A stretch of 5,595 nucleotides of DNA. It comes from Candidatus Latescibacterota bacterium. Lineage in GTDB: Bacteria > JAAXHH01 > JABIQT01. Made by a program: the position numbers and the translations under genes. The stretch lies in NCBI GenBank assembly GCA_018667995.1, contig JABIQT010000249.1, forward strand, positions 1 to 5,595, given 5' to 3'. The notes under the pieces were generated by a model, which did not search any database, was not told the origin of the DNA, and saw only the letters and a list, made by a program, of their open reading frames with translations. Below are positions 1 through 5,595 of this stretch, in pieces; within the stretch, counting starts at the first letter, position 1, and every line of letters starts with the position of its first letter.

Positions 1-1
1 A

Positions 2-1909
2 ATTCTTCCGGCCGACTACAGATACCCGATCGATCAAGACCTCTGGACGCCTCTGGTCTTGACAACGGATCAATTGGCAGATCGATCCAGCCGTACAATA
101 GGAGCCATGGCTCTTCTGTCGGATATTTCCTCGAAGGAGGAAGCTCATACGGTCATGACAACAATTGTAAGCAGAATAGCGGAGAGCTATCCCGATACCC
201 ACAAGGGATGGAACGTCTACATCCAGTCCCTGAGGGAGCAGATGGGTGATGAGATTACGACGGCCTTTTCATATACGCTGTTTGGCGCCGTGATATTTGT
301 ATTGCTTCTCGCCTGCGCAAATGTGATGAACCTGCAACTGGCGCGAGCCACGGGCCGCCGCAAGGAAATCGCCATCAGAGCCGCACTTGGCGCGAATCAA
401 TGGAGGGTTATACGGCAGCTATTGATCGAAAGTCTCGTGCTGTCGGGAATTGCAGGATCACTCGGAATCCTGGTTGCTTACTGGGGCATTGATATGATCA
501 AACCCACCTTGCCCCAGGAGCTACATAAGTATGTCCCCATGTGGAGCCATATGGGGATCGACTCCAGAGTGCTCATGTTTACCACGAGTATCGCCGTCCT
601 CACTGGTATCGTGTCAGGTCTCGTGCCCGCGCTCCAGTCGGCCCGCCCAAATCTTAACGAGACCCTGACGGACAGTTCCCGGGGATCTTCCGGAGGCACG
701 AGACGAAGTAAGCTGCGAAGCAGCCTGGTCGTATCTGAGGTAGCAATAGCACTCGTGTTACTCGTCGGAGCCAGTATGATGATTCAGGGCTTCGCAAGCT
801 TCCTGAACAGGGATCTTGGATTCGAGAAAGAGAATCTTCTGACGATGCGCATTACGCTGCCCGAGACGAAATACAACGAACCCCATTTGATTACTTCATT
901 CTACCGACAGGCCTACGAGCGACTTTCAGTTGTGCCGGGTGTTCGATCGGTAGGCGGCGCAAACTATCTACATGCGGACAACTCATGGGATATGGTTCCA
1001 ACAGAGATCGAGGGACGAGCTGCGCTCTCCCCGACCGAGGCGCCCCGCATTAACCGACATATTGTGAGTCCCGGATATCTGACCGCGCTTCAGATATCCC
1101 TGGTTCGCGGCCGTCTGATCGCCGAATCAGATAACATGGAGTCTCAGCCGGTGGTTGTAATATCCGAGTCATTGGCCAATAGACATTGGCCCGATGGCAA
1201 TCCCATCGGACAGAGAATGAAAGTCGACGGCAAACCTTCAGTTGATGGAAGCGTGCCCATTGGTGGTCCGTGGCGCACTGTGGTAGGTGTTGTAAGAGAC
1301 GCCACGTATTTTTGGTTCGATGACCGAGCGAATGCTACCGCATATCTACCGGCTCTACAGGTGCCGCGCCTCTGGATGAACGTGGTACTCCTAACCGAGG
1401 GTGACCCGCTTGCGACGGTGAGCGCAGCGAGAAGCCAGATAGCAGACCTGGATCCCCAACAAGCGGTGGCTGAGATAAAAACGATGGAGAGAATAATCAG
1501 CAGCCGGCTGGCGGGTGTGCGCCTCGGTGCCATCCTGATGGGCGTCTTCAGCGTCATGGCATTGGTCTTGGCGGGTGTTGGGATCTACAGCGTCATGGCT
1601 TACACCGTGGCGCAGAGAACCCATGAAATTGGTATCCGCATGGCCATTGGTGCCGGCCGGAAGACCGTATTGACGATGATTTTGCGCCAGGCATTAGTTC
1701 TTGCCAGTATTGGCCTGGCCGTAGGACTTCCTTTATCCTATGGCCTGGCCAGCATGGTCACGGGCGGAATCGGCCTCGCCATGGAGTTCAATTCTCTAAC
1801 TTTCGTCGTATTCACCGTGGCACTCGTCCTAATCGCAGTGGCGGCAAGTGCGATACCAGCAATTCGTGCCACTCGCCTCGACCCCATGATAGCCCTCCGC
1901 TACGAGTAA
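2..1909 (+). CDS. ADOP-type ABC transporter permease (MacB/FtsX family), 5'-truncated by window edge
   Basis: The reading frame is open from base 2 and the first 19 codons (ILPADYRYPIDQDLWTPLV) match the conserved periplasmic-domain motif of the family. The TTG at 59 is therefore internal, and the true start lies before the window. About 635 residues are visible; family members are usually about 800, so TM1 and much of the first MacB-PCD domain are missing. Seen in fragment numbering: a hydrophobic block near 94-114 (LLACANVMNLQLARAT) followed by RRKEIAIRAALGA, further membrane segments near 145-161, 190-212 and 241-261, a second soluble periplasmic domain, then segments near 509-536, 562-587 and 597-622 with the paired signature RTHEIGIRMAIGAG. 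This duplicated FtsX layout is typical of 'acidobacterial duplicated orphan permeases', inner-membrane proteins of unknown substrate that often lack an adjacent ATPase. No ATPase gene is visible here. It ends in TAA 18 bases before the promoter of the next gene, so it looks like a separate unit. Family confidence is high; the role is unknown. Confidence 0.93.
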   Translation: MLPADYRYPIDQDLWTPLVLTTDQLADRSSRTIGAMALLSDISSKEEAHTVMTTIVSRIAESYPDTHKGWNVYIQSLREQMGDEITTAFSYTLFGAVIFVLLLACANVMNLQLARATGRRKEIAIRAALGANQWRVIRQLLIESLVLSGIAGSLGILVAYWGIDMIKPTLPQELHKYVPMWSHMGIDSRVLMFTTSIAVLTGIVSGLVPALQSARPNLNETLTDSSRGSSGGTRRSKLRSSLVVSEVAIALVLLVGASMMIQGFASFLNRDLGFEKENLLTMRITLPETKYNEPHLITSFYRQAYERLSVVPGVRSVGGANYLHADNSWDMVPTEIEGRAALSPTEAPRINRHIVSPGYLTALQISLVRGRLIAESDNMESQPVVVISESLANRHWPDGNPIGQRMKVDGKPSVDGSVPIGGPWRTVVGVVRDATYFWFDDRANATAYLPALQVPRLWMNVVLLTEGDPLATVSAARSQIADLDPQQAVAEIKTMERIISSRLAGVRLGAILMGVFSVMALVLAGVGIYSVMAYTVAQRTHEIGIRMAIGAGRKTVLTMILRQALVLASIGLAVGLPLSYGLASMVTGGIGLAMEFNSLTFVVFTVALVLIAVAASAIPAIRATRLDPMIALRYE

Positions 1910-1927
1910 ATTGTCCCTGCGATAACA

Positions 1928-1957
1928 TTGACAACCTTTCCCACACCCACATATATT
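1928..1957 (+). promoter_or_regulatory. Candidate sigma70-type promoter for the sialidase-like gene
   Basis: A perfect -35 hexamer TTGACA (1928-1933) is followed after 18 bases by TATATT (1952-1957), a 5/6 match to TATAAT. Transcription would start near 1964, giving a leader of about 200 nt before the ATG at 2168. It sits just after the stop of the permease gene, where a promoter for the next transcript is expected. The same TTG could be misread as a start codon, which would extend the next protein falsely. The match assumes a consensus-like housekeeping sigma factor; no experimental support is available. Confidence 0.55.
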
Positions 1958-2167
1958 CGCCATAGTGGGGAGGGTTATCGATTCCCGGAATGCCCTTCGA
2001 TAGACCTACCTACCAGTCAAAGTTCATTTTGCGTTTCGGGAAACCTCTGCTGGACGATAGGTTCGATGCTCTGCGAACACGTCGTCTGCCAGAGCCTCGA
2101 ACGTCACTGCCCAGTGTATTACCCAAAACAAATCCTTCAGAACGAAAAACTCCCCAGAGCTCCTCAT
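1958..2167 (+). other. Non-coding gap / probable mRNA leader upstream of the sialidase-like gene
   Basis: No convincing gene is seen in these 210 bases. The frame of the downstream protein stays open through it, but the implied peptide is Cys-rich and low in family-like features, so I treat it as untranslated. Several short inverted repeats occur: ATTCC-C-GGAAT near 1980-1990, GTTCG with CGAAC around an 8-base loop near 2061-2078, and CACTG-CC-CAGTG near 2105-2116. None has a T-tract and I recognise no riboswitch class. It may simply be a spacer. Confidence 0.4.
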
Positions 2168-3280
2168 ATGAATTCAACATTCGATATCATCGATGAAGGC
2201 ATGATCGCACAGCAGCCGGAGACGGGTCCCACTGCTGTAGCGGCGTGTTCCCGATGCGTAATCATCGATTCAGACGAACTTGTGTGCACATTCTCCGTAC
2301 AGTCGGCACTCGGGCAGAACGACTTCAAGAAGGTAATGGTGCGATCGCCAGACGGAGGATCGACGTGGTCAGATCCAACCTATATCTGGCCCCACCTCCA
2401 CAGTTCTCTGTCGATCATAGGATCTATCAGCAAGGGCCGCAAAGGCGAGTTGATCCTAAGCGGAATTCAGATACCGATTGACCGCGCCGGAGAATCGTTC
2501 TGGTCCGAGGCCACCGAAGGCATGAAACAGAACGCACTTTTCTTCGCTAATTCGTCAGATGGCGGCGCGAACTGGTCCGACCCTACCTCCGTTCCCTTGC
2601 CCATCCCAGGTTCGGCAGAGAATCCAGGCGTGCTCACAGTCATAAGTGACGGGGCGTGGATCTGCTGCTATTCTCCATACAACAATTTCGATCCGGACAT
2701 CAAAGTAGACCGAAACCAGGTCGTCTGGATGCGCAGCGAAGACGAGGGGAAGAGCTGGTCCCACGGATCCATGCTGCGTTTCGATAATGCAGATTCTACC
2801 GCTGCCGAGGCTTGGGTCATCGAGCTGGTGGACGGTCGGCTTCTCGGCGCCTGCTGGCATATCGCCGGACAAGACGACAAGGACATGCCAAATGCGTACG
2901 CCCTTTCAAGCGACGGCGGCCGCACGTGGACACCGACAAACAATACCGGTATACTCGGTCAGTCTTGCGCTCTGGCCGCCTTACCGGACGGACGGGCACT
3001 GTTGGTCTATAATCAGCGCAAGCACGGTGAACCGGGAATACATTTGGCCTTGGCGCGCCCCACATCGGACAATTTCGGATTGGAGATCAATGAACCCGTG
3101 TGGAAGGCAACCACCCGAACACGGAACAACACTGCTGGTAATCACAATGATTGGCAGGATTATGCATTCGGAGAACCCTCTGTCTTGCCGCTGCCTGACG
3201 GCACCGTGCTGGTCTCGTTCTGGAAGATCCAGCCTGACGCTCGCGGTATTGACTACGTCCGGGTCAGGCTGCCAGAGTAA
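2168..3280 (+). CDS. Sialidase-fold (BNR/Asp-box) family protein, 370 aa
   Basis: Four Asp-box repeats (S-x-D-x-G-x-[ST/N]-W) are visible at residues 60-67 (SPDGGSTW), 129-136 (SSDGGANW), 190-197 (SEDEGKSW) and 247-254 (SSDGGRTW). They are spaced about 55-70 residues apart as in a six-bladed sialidase beta-propeller, and the length fits a single-domain member. The ATG at 2168 is chosen because MNSTFDIIDEG resembles the usual first beta strand of such proteins. The in-frame TTG at 1928 lies in a probable -35 box, and the 80 residues it would add look non-coding. The Shine-Dalgarno is poor (CAGAG at 2155-2159). Known relatives include exo-alpha-sialidases (GH33) and many uncharacterised Asp-box proteins. 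I do not see the N-terminal FRIP-type arginine motif of classical GH33 enzymes, so sialidase activity is uncertain. No signal peptide is evident, suggesting a cytoplasmic protein. It precedes two PhyH oxygenases and an SDR on the same strand, which hints at processing of a sugar-like substrate (inference). Confidence 0.85.
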   Translation: MNSTFDIIDEGMIAQQPETGPTAVAACSRCVIIDSDELVCTFSVQSALGQNDFKKVMVRSPDGGSTWSDPTYIWPHLHSSLSIIGSISKGRKGELILSGIQIPIDRAGESFWSEATEGMKQNALFFANSSDGGANWSDPTSVPLPIPGSAENPGVLTVISDGAWICCYSPYNNFDPDIKVDRNQVVWMRSEDEGKSWSHGSMLRFDNADSTAAEAWVIELVDGRLLGACWHIAGQDDKDMPNAYALSSDGGRTWTPTNNTGILGQSCALAALPDGRALLVYNQRKHGEPGIHLALARPTSDNFGLEINEPVWKATTRTRNNTAGNHNDWQDYAFGEPSVLPLPDGTVLVSFWKIQPDARGIDYVRVRLPE

Positions 3281-3294
3281 ACGGAACCCGACCT

Positions 3295-3321
3295 GCCTAA
3301 TGAGGCGCATGGCTATTAGCC
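3295..3321 (+). other. Two short adjacent inverted repeats after the sialidase-like gene
   Basis: GCCT-AATG-AGGC (3295-3306) and GGCTA-T-TAGCC (3311-3321) lie 14 and 30 bases after the stop codon. They could form small hairpins at the 3' end of the message. There is no following T-tract, so this is not a standard intrinsic terminator. The rest of the 201-base gap up to 3481 shows no gene. Confidence 0.2.
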
Positions 3322-3469
3322 CCGGTGACCTGCATAGTTGTACGACTCTGACCGACCACGTCTACAGTAAATGCAGAGCTGAGGATCTTCATATCCACAC
3401 AGTACCTGGCCTATATCTCAAGAACAGCCACCCGGACAAAGCAACAGCAATTCAGATATTTTGTACCAT

Positions 3470-3474
3470 AGGAG
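3470..3474 (+). promoter_or_regulatory. Ribosome binding site fixing the start of the first PhyH gene
   Basis: AGGAG lies 7 bases upstream of the ATG at 3482. This is near-ideal spacing and favours that ATG over the in-frame TTG at 3461, which would start upstream of the site. Confidence 0.8.
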
Positions 3475-3481
3475 TAACACC

Positions 3482-4285
3482 ATGTCGCCCCACGAACAGA
3501 GAACCCATTTCGAAGAACAAGGGTATCTGGCTGTGCCAGATTTACTTTCAGCGAAAACGCTCGAAGCATGTCAGCATGAAATCGAGCGTTTGCATCAACT
3601 GGCATCGGAGCTCGAAAACAGCGGCGATACGAGAAGCGGGAGTTTTCAGCGGGAGCCCTTTACGGAGAATGTGGATCGAGAAGACGGTCTCCCGGTACTC
3701 AGGAAAGTCGAAAACACTCCGGCCTTTTCAGAAGCCTTCCGAGATCTGGCCTCTACGCCGGGCTTAACATCCGTCGTCCAGAACTTGATCGGCCAGGACC
3801 TTCTACTCTTCCGGAGCACCCTTATGCTGAAGCCAGCCTATCACGGGTCGGCACACGGTTTACACCAGGACTCGGCCTACTGGCCGATGGAGCCGCCAAC
3901 CCTGGTCACTGTTAGCATCGCGCTCAACGACGCGACTTCTGATAATGGCTGCATCCGAGTAATTCCAGGCAGCCACAAATGGGGTCTACAGGAATGGGGA
4001 CATATTGCCCGCGCGGATGGAGAGGAAATGACAGACCGTAAAGACGTGGATGTAAGCGGCCAGATAGACGTCCCGCTGAAGGCTGGTAGCGCAGTCTGCT
4101 TTCACAGCCTCATGGTCCACGGGTCAGGTGCCAATAAATCCCCTCGTCCCAGGAACACAGCTCTATATGCCTATTTCTCACCAGCTGTCCGCTATGTTCC
4201 TGCAGATGGCCAACCTCGGGAAAAGACATTCCATGTAATTGCCGGCCTCGACGGACGCACGGAGCTGACACTGAAGGCCGAGTAA
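3482..4285 (+). CDS. Phytanoyl-CoA dioxygenase (PhyH) family Fe(II)/2-oxoglutarate oxygenase, 267 aa
   Basis: The N-terminus (HFEEQGYLAVPDLLS, from residue 9) is the typical opening of PhyH proteins. The core double-stranded beta-helix carries a canonical metal triad: H128-Q-D130 in GLHQDSAYWP, and the distal H213 in MVHGSGANKS. R224, 11 residues after H213 as in human PhyH, is the likely 2-oxoglutarate-binding arginine. The family motif IPGSH is at 161-165. Members hydroxylate varied small molecules using O2, Fe(II) and 2-oxoglutarate; few bacterial members have known substrates, so phytanoyl-CoA should not be assumed. The 267-residue length is normal and the protein looks intact. No signal peptide or membrane segment is seen, so it is presumably cytosolic. 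It lies 201 bases after the sialidase-like gene and 158 before a second PhyH gene, suggesting successive or paired oxidations in one pathway (inference). The start is set by a strong AGGAG site. Confidence 0.92.
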   Translation: MSPHEQRTHFEEQGYLAVPDLLSAKTLEACQHEIERLHQLASELENSGDTRSGSFQREPFTENVDREDGLPVLRKVENTPAFSEAFRDLASTPGLTSVVQNLIGQDLLLFRSTLMLKPAYHGSAHGLHQDSAYWPMEPPTLVTVSIALNDATSDNGCIRVIPGSHKWGLQEWGHIARADGEEMTDRKDVDVSGQIDVPLKAGSAVCFHSLMVHGSGANKSPRPRNTALYAYFSPAVRYVPADGQPREKTFHVIAGLDGRTELTLKAE

Positions 4286-4290
4286 CCAAT

Positions 4291-4320
4291 ATCTTAGGCC
4301 TGAAGATCAGTCTATCAGAC
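4291..4320 (+). other. Tandem inverted repeats just after the first PhyH gene
   Basis: ATCTT/AAGAT (4291-4295 with 4303-4307, 7-base loop) and GTCT/AGAC (4310-4313 with 4317-4320, 3-base loop) start 5 bases after the stop codon. They could protect or end the transcript, but the stems are short and no T-run follows, so a terminator is not claimed. Confidence 0.22.
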
Positions 4321-4394
4321 CAACATTTGACCGTCCATATAGTCATATTCTGTCCCGATAACACGATGCAAACGTAGAGGAAACCTGGAGTACC

Positions 4395-4431
4395 AAAAGT
4401 CCGTGTGGCACACCAGAAAATCAGACTTTTT
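4395..4431 (+). promoter_or_regulatory. Nested hairpin in the leader of the second PhyH gene, abutting its ribosome binding site
   Basis: AAAAGTC (4395-4401) is perfectly complementary to GACTTTT (4424-4430), enclosing a second perfect inverted repeat GTGTG-G-CACAC (4403-4413). The right arm ends in a run of five T and is followed at once by the Shine-Dalgarno GAGG (4432-4435). The shape is part terminator-like and part SD-proximal regulatory hairpin. The outer stem is AU-rich and its loop is large, so stability is doubtful. Confidence 0.35.
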
Positions 4432-4436
4432 GAGGA
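4431..4436 (+). promoter_or_regulatory. Ribosome binding site of the second PhyH gene
   Basis: TGAGGA lies 7 bases before the ATG at 4444, a good Shine-Dalgarno match and spacing that supports this start. It is directly next to the 3' arm of the leader hairpin. Confidence 0.65.
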
Positions 4437-4443
4437 TCGCTAA

Positions 4444-5205
4444 ATGAACAAACCGTCACTTTTCCATCGGTACACACTAACCTCCGAAGACCGGGTCCAA
4501 ATGGACGAAGATGGGCATCTCGCGCTACCCGGACTGCTCACAGAGGAGGCGACCGGCCTACTCACTTCTTCCCTTTCTCGTGTGCAAGAGCTCTCGGAAG
4601 CGGACGTAGAGCACAAGCATCCTCCGAATCAATATGCCGCCGAGTTCGATCCATATCTGGCCAGCCTCATAGGTCACCCGCAAATGCTCACATTGGCCCG
4701 GGATGTATTGGGTTCGGATATTCGATACGATCACTGTGTGAGCTTAAGCCGGCGCGGCGGGAACGCTGGTTCAAACTGGCATAGTCATTCCTATGGGGAA
4801 TCCAACCCTTCCCTGGGGTTTGTGCGAATCTTTTTCTATGTAAACGGCTTTCAAATCGACGATGCGAACCTGAAAGTAGTCCCAGGCAGTCATTTGTACC
4901 GGGATCCCGGATTACGTGCCGACTCGGACGAGGAGCTCTCCAAAGGCTGGATGCAGGGTAAACCCCACCCAAAAACTGGTAAGCCGCTTGAGATAGTACC
5001 GTTGGAGGTACCAGAGGGAACTGTGATCCTCATGTGGACACATGCGGCGCACGGTGTCACACCGCGACAAGAGGAAAGCGATACAAGGTGGTGTGTAGTC
5101 TACGCCTATCGGAATCCGGGCGAGCCGTCCGGCGCTCGATGGATCACTGAATCCTTCGAGACCTCACAGTTGCACGGCACAGAAGGACTAATGCCCCTCT
5201 ATTGA
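4444..5205 (+). CDS. Divergent PhyH-family (phytanoyl-CoA dioxygenase-like) protein with HxH metal motif, 253 aa
   Basis: The opening (MDEDGHLALPGLLTEEAT, residues 20-37), the central VPGSH (146-150) and the overall length place it in the PhyH superfamily of Fe(II)/2-oxoglutarate oxygenases. Where the family normally has H-x-D/E, the sequence reads W-H113-S-H115-SYGE119, so the carboxylate ligand is replaced by His unless E119 supplies it. The likely distal ligand is H203 (THAAHGV) and the probable 2-oxoglutarate-binding arginine is R215, 12 residues later. FVRIFFYVNGF (126-136) forms a core strand of the fold. It may be a real enzyme of a subfamily with altered metal ligands, or a protein with changed chemistry; the intact frame and conserved surroundings argue against decay. 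It is clearly diverged from the upstream PhyH gene, so it is not a recent duplicate. No signal peptide is seen. It is followed after 62 bases by an SDR gene, with which it may share a transcript. Substrate unknown. Confidence 0.85.
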   Translation: MNKPSLFHRYTLTSEDRVQMDEDGHLALPGLLTEEATGLLTSSLSRVQELSEADVEHKHPPNQYAAEFDPYLASLIGHPQMLTLARDVLGSDIRYDHCVSLSRRGGNAGSNWHSHSYGESNPSLGFVRIFFYVNGFQIDDANLKVVPGSHLYRDPGLRADSDEELSKGWMQGKPHPKTGKPLEIVPLEVPEGTVILMWTHAAHGVTPRQEESDTRWCVVYAYRNPGEPSGARWITESFETSQLHGTEGLMPLY

Positions 5206-5212
5206 CATTGTA

Positions 5213-5240
5213 GTTCAGCAAGAATGAACGGTTCGGTTTT
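5213..5240 (+). terminator. Weak terminator-like hairpin between the second PhyH gene and the SDR gene
   Basis: GTTCA (5213-5217) can pair with TGAAC (5225-5229) around a 7-base loop, with TTTT at 5237-5240. The stem is only 5 bp and the T-run is separated from it by 7 bases, so efficient termination is unlikely and read-through into the SDR gene is expected. Confidence 0.15.
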
Positions 5241-5267
5241 GGAGGCAAATCACCTGAAAAGGCACGA

Positions 5268-5595
5268 ATGCGCATACTCATAACAGGCATTACCGGGCGT
5301 GTAGGGGCAAACCTCGCCGTCAGATTGATACATGAAGGCCACACTGTCCGAGGCTTGGTCTGGCCACGTGATCCCCGAACGGAGAAACTCAAAGGTCTGG
5401 GTGTCGAGCTCGTGCCTGGCACGATCACGGAACCTGAGGACACCGAAACAGCCGTCCAGGGCGTGGACGTCGTGTACCACCTGGCAGCGGCCTTTCAGGG
5501 AGGCGGTCCATTTACTGAGGAGGAGTACTTCGATATTAATGTTCGCGGCACTTTCAATATGCTTGAAGCGGCTCGCAAGGTATCGTCAGGTTCCG
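5268..5595 (+). CDS. NAD(P)-dependent epimerase/dehydratase (extended SDR), 3'-truncated by window edge
   Basis: The frame starting at ATG 5268 runs open to the window end (109 codons). Residues 2-13 (RILITGITGRVG) give the first beta strand and the TGxxGxxG dinucleotide-binding loop (T6, G7, G10, G13) of a Rossmann fold. VDVVYHLAA at 66-74 is the usual fourth-strand motif, and NVRGTFNMLEAARK (91-104) is the helix that precedes the catalytic Ser/Tyr region, which lies beyond the window. After strand 2 the sequence reads VWPRDPR with R34 and R37 and no Asp at the strand end, which may favour NADP(H) (inference). Such enzymes epimerise, dehydrate or oxidise nucleotide sugars, sugars or related alcohols; the exact reaction cannot be assigned. 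ATG 5268 is the only in-frame start after the stop at 5211. AAAAGG at 5257-5262 is a modest Shine-Dalgarno 5 bases upstream; a stronger GGAGG at 5241-5245 is too far (22 bases). Confidence 0.9.
   Translation, partial: MRILITGITGRVGANLAVRLIHEGHTVRGLVWPRDPRTEKLKGLGVELVPGTITEPEDTETAVQGVDVVYHLAAAFQGGGPFTEEEYFDINVRGTFNMLEAARKVSSGS

Noticed and set aside
1144-1624. Minus-strand open frames opposite the permease gene
   Set aside because: They lie wholly within a clearly coding gene on the other strand and show no family features; they are shadows.
1990-2196. 68-codon + strand frame in the leader of the sialidase-like gene, overlapping its start; possible leader peptide
   Set aside because: No well-placed Shine-Dalgarno, no recognisable motif, and a composition like random translation. 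Translational coupling is possible but unsupported.
3388-3417. TTCATA-18-TATATC as a promoter for the first PhyH gene
   Set aside because: Only 4/6 matches in each hexamer; such weak pairs are frequent by chance. An internal promoter in this gap remains possible.
2787-3767. Long + strand open frame (326 codons) spanning the end of the sialidase-like gene, the gap and the start of the first PhyH gene
   Set aside because: It overlaps two well-supported genes in another frame, has no recognisable domain and a Pro/Arg/Trp/Ser-rich composition typical of an out-of-frame translation.
4327-4362. TTGACC at 4327-4332 as a -35 box upstream of the second PhyH gene
   Set aside because: The nearby -10-like hexamers (TATTCT at 13 bases, GATAAC at 24 bases) have spacings outside the usable range.
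3482-5205. The two PhyH genes as a recent tandem duplication
   Set aside because: They share only superfamily motifs such as PGSH and the N-terminal fold; their metal-site motifs and flanking sequence differ strongly, so they are distant paralogues or separately acquired.
5202-5230. TTGACA at 5202-5207 as a promoter for the SDR gene
   Set aside because: No acceptable -10 hexamer occurs at 15-19 bases downstream, and the hexamer overlaps the stop codon of the PhyH gene.
1-5595. CRISPR array, insertion sequence, tRNA, toxin-antitoxin or defence system
   Set aside because: Scanning by eye showed no regularly spaced direct repeats, transposase motifs, tRNA cloverleaf-like segments or defence-protein domains.

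Overview
The window is a gene-dense bacterial segment with every credible gene on the + strand. Base composition is roughly balanced to slightly GC-rich by eye (not counted). Taxonomy cannot be fixed from this sequence. The first gene is an orphan MacB/FtsX-type permease of the ADOP class, known from Acidobacteria and several other uncultivated or environmental lineages. The remaining genes (sialidase-fold protein, two PhyH-family oxygenases, extended SDR) are a mix often met in environmental bacteria such as Acidobacteria, Poribacteria-like and Planctomycetes/Verrucomicrobia-like genomes. This placement is inference only.

Layout: (1) bases 2-1909 hold the C-terminal ~635 residues of an ADOP-type permease that enters from the left edge. 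(2) Bases 1910-2167 are a 258-nt gap with a strong-looking sigma70-type promoter (TTGACA, 18-nt spacer, TATATT) and a probable ~200-nt leader. (3) 2168-3280 encodes a 370-residue sialidase/BNR-fold protein with four Asp-box repeats. (4) 3281-3481 is non-coding and ends in a good Shine-Dalgarno site. (5) 3482-4285 encodes a canonical PhyH-family Fe(II)/2-oxoglutarate dioxygenase. (6) 4286-4443 is non-coding, with inverted repeats and a hairpin abutting the next ribosome binding site. (7) 4444-5205 encodes a second, divergent PhyH-family protein whose expected HxD motif reads HxH. (8) 5268 to the right edge is the N-terminal 109 residues of an NAD(P)-dependent epimerase/dehydratase (extended SDR), open at the window end.

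A plausible reading is that genes 2-5 form a co-directional small-molecule or carbohydrate modification/catabolism cassette, with the promoter at 1928-1957 driving at least the sialidase-like gene. Gaps of 201, 158 and 62 nt leave room for internal promoters or regulatory RNA structure, so a single operon is not proven. The substrate is unknown. I see no CRISPR array, insertion sequence, tRNA or rRNA. The cassette looks like an ordinary metabolic region; its most unusual points are the non-canonical metal site of the second PhyH protein and the hairpin in front of its start.
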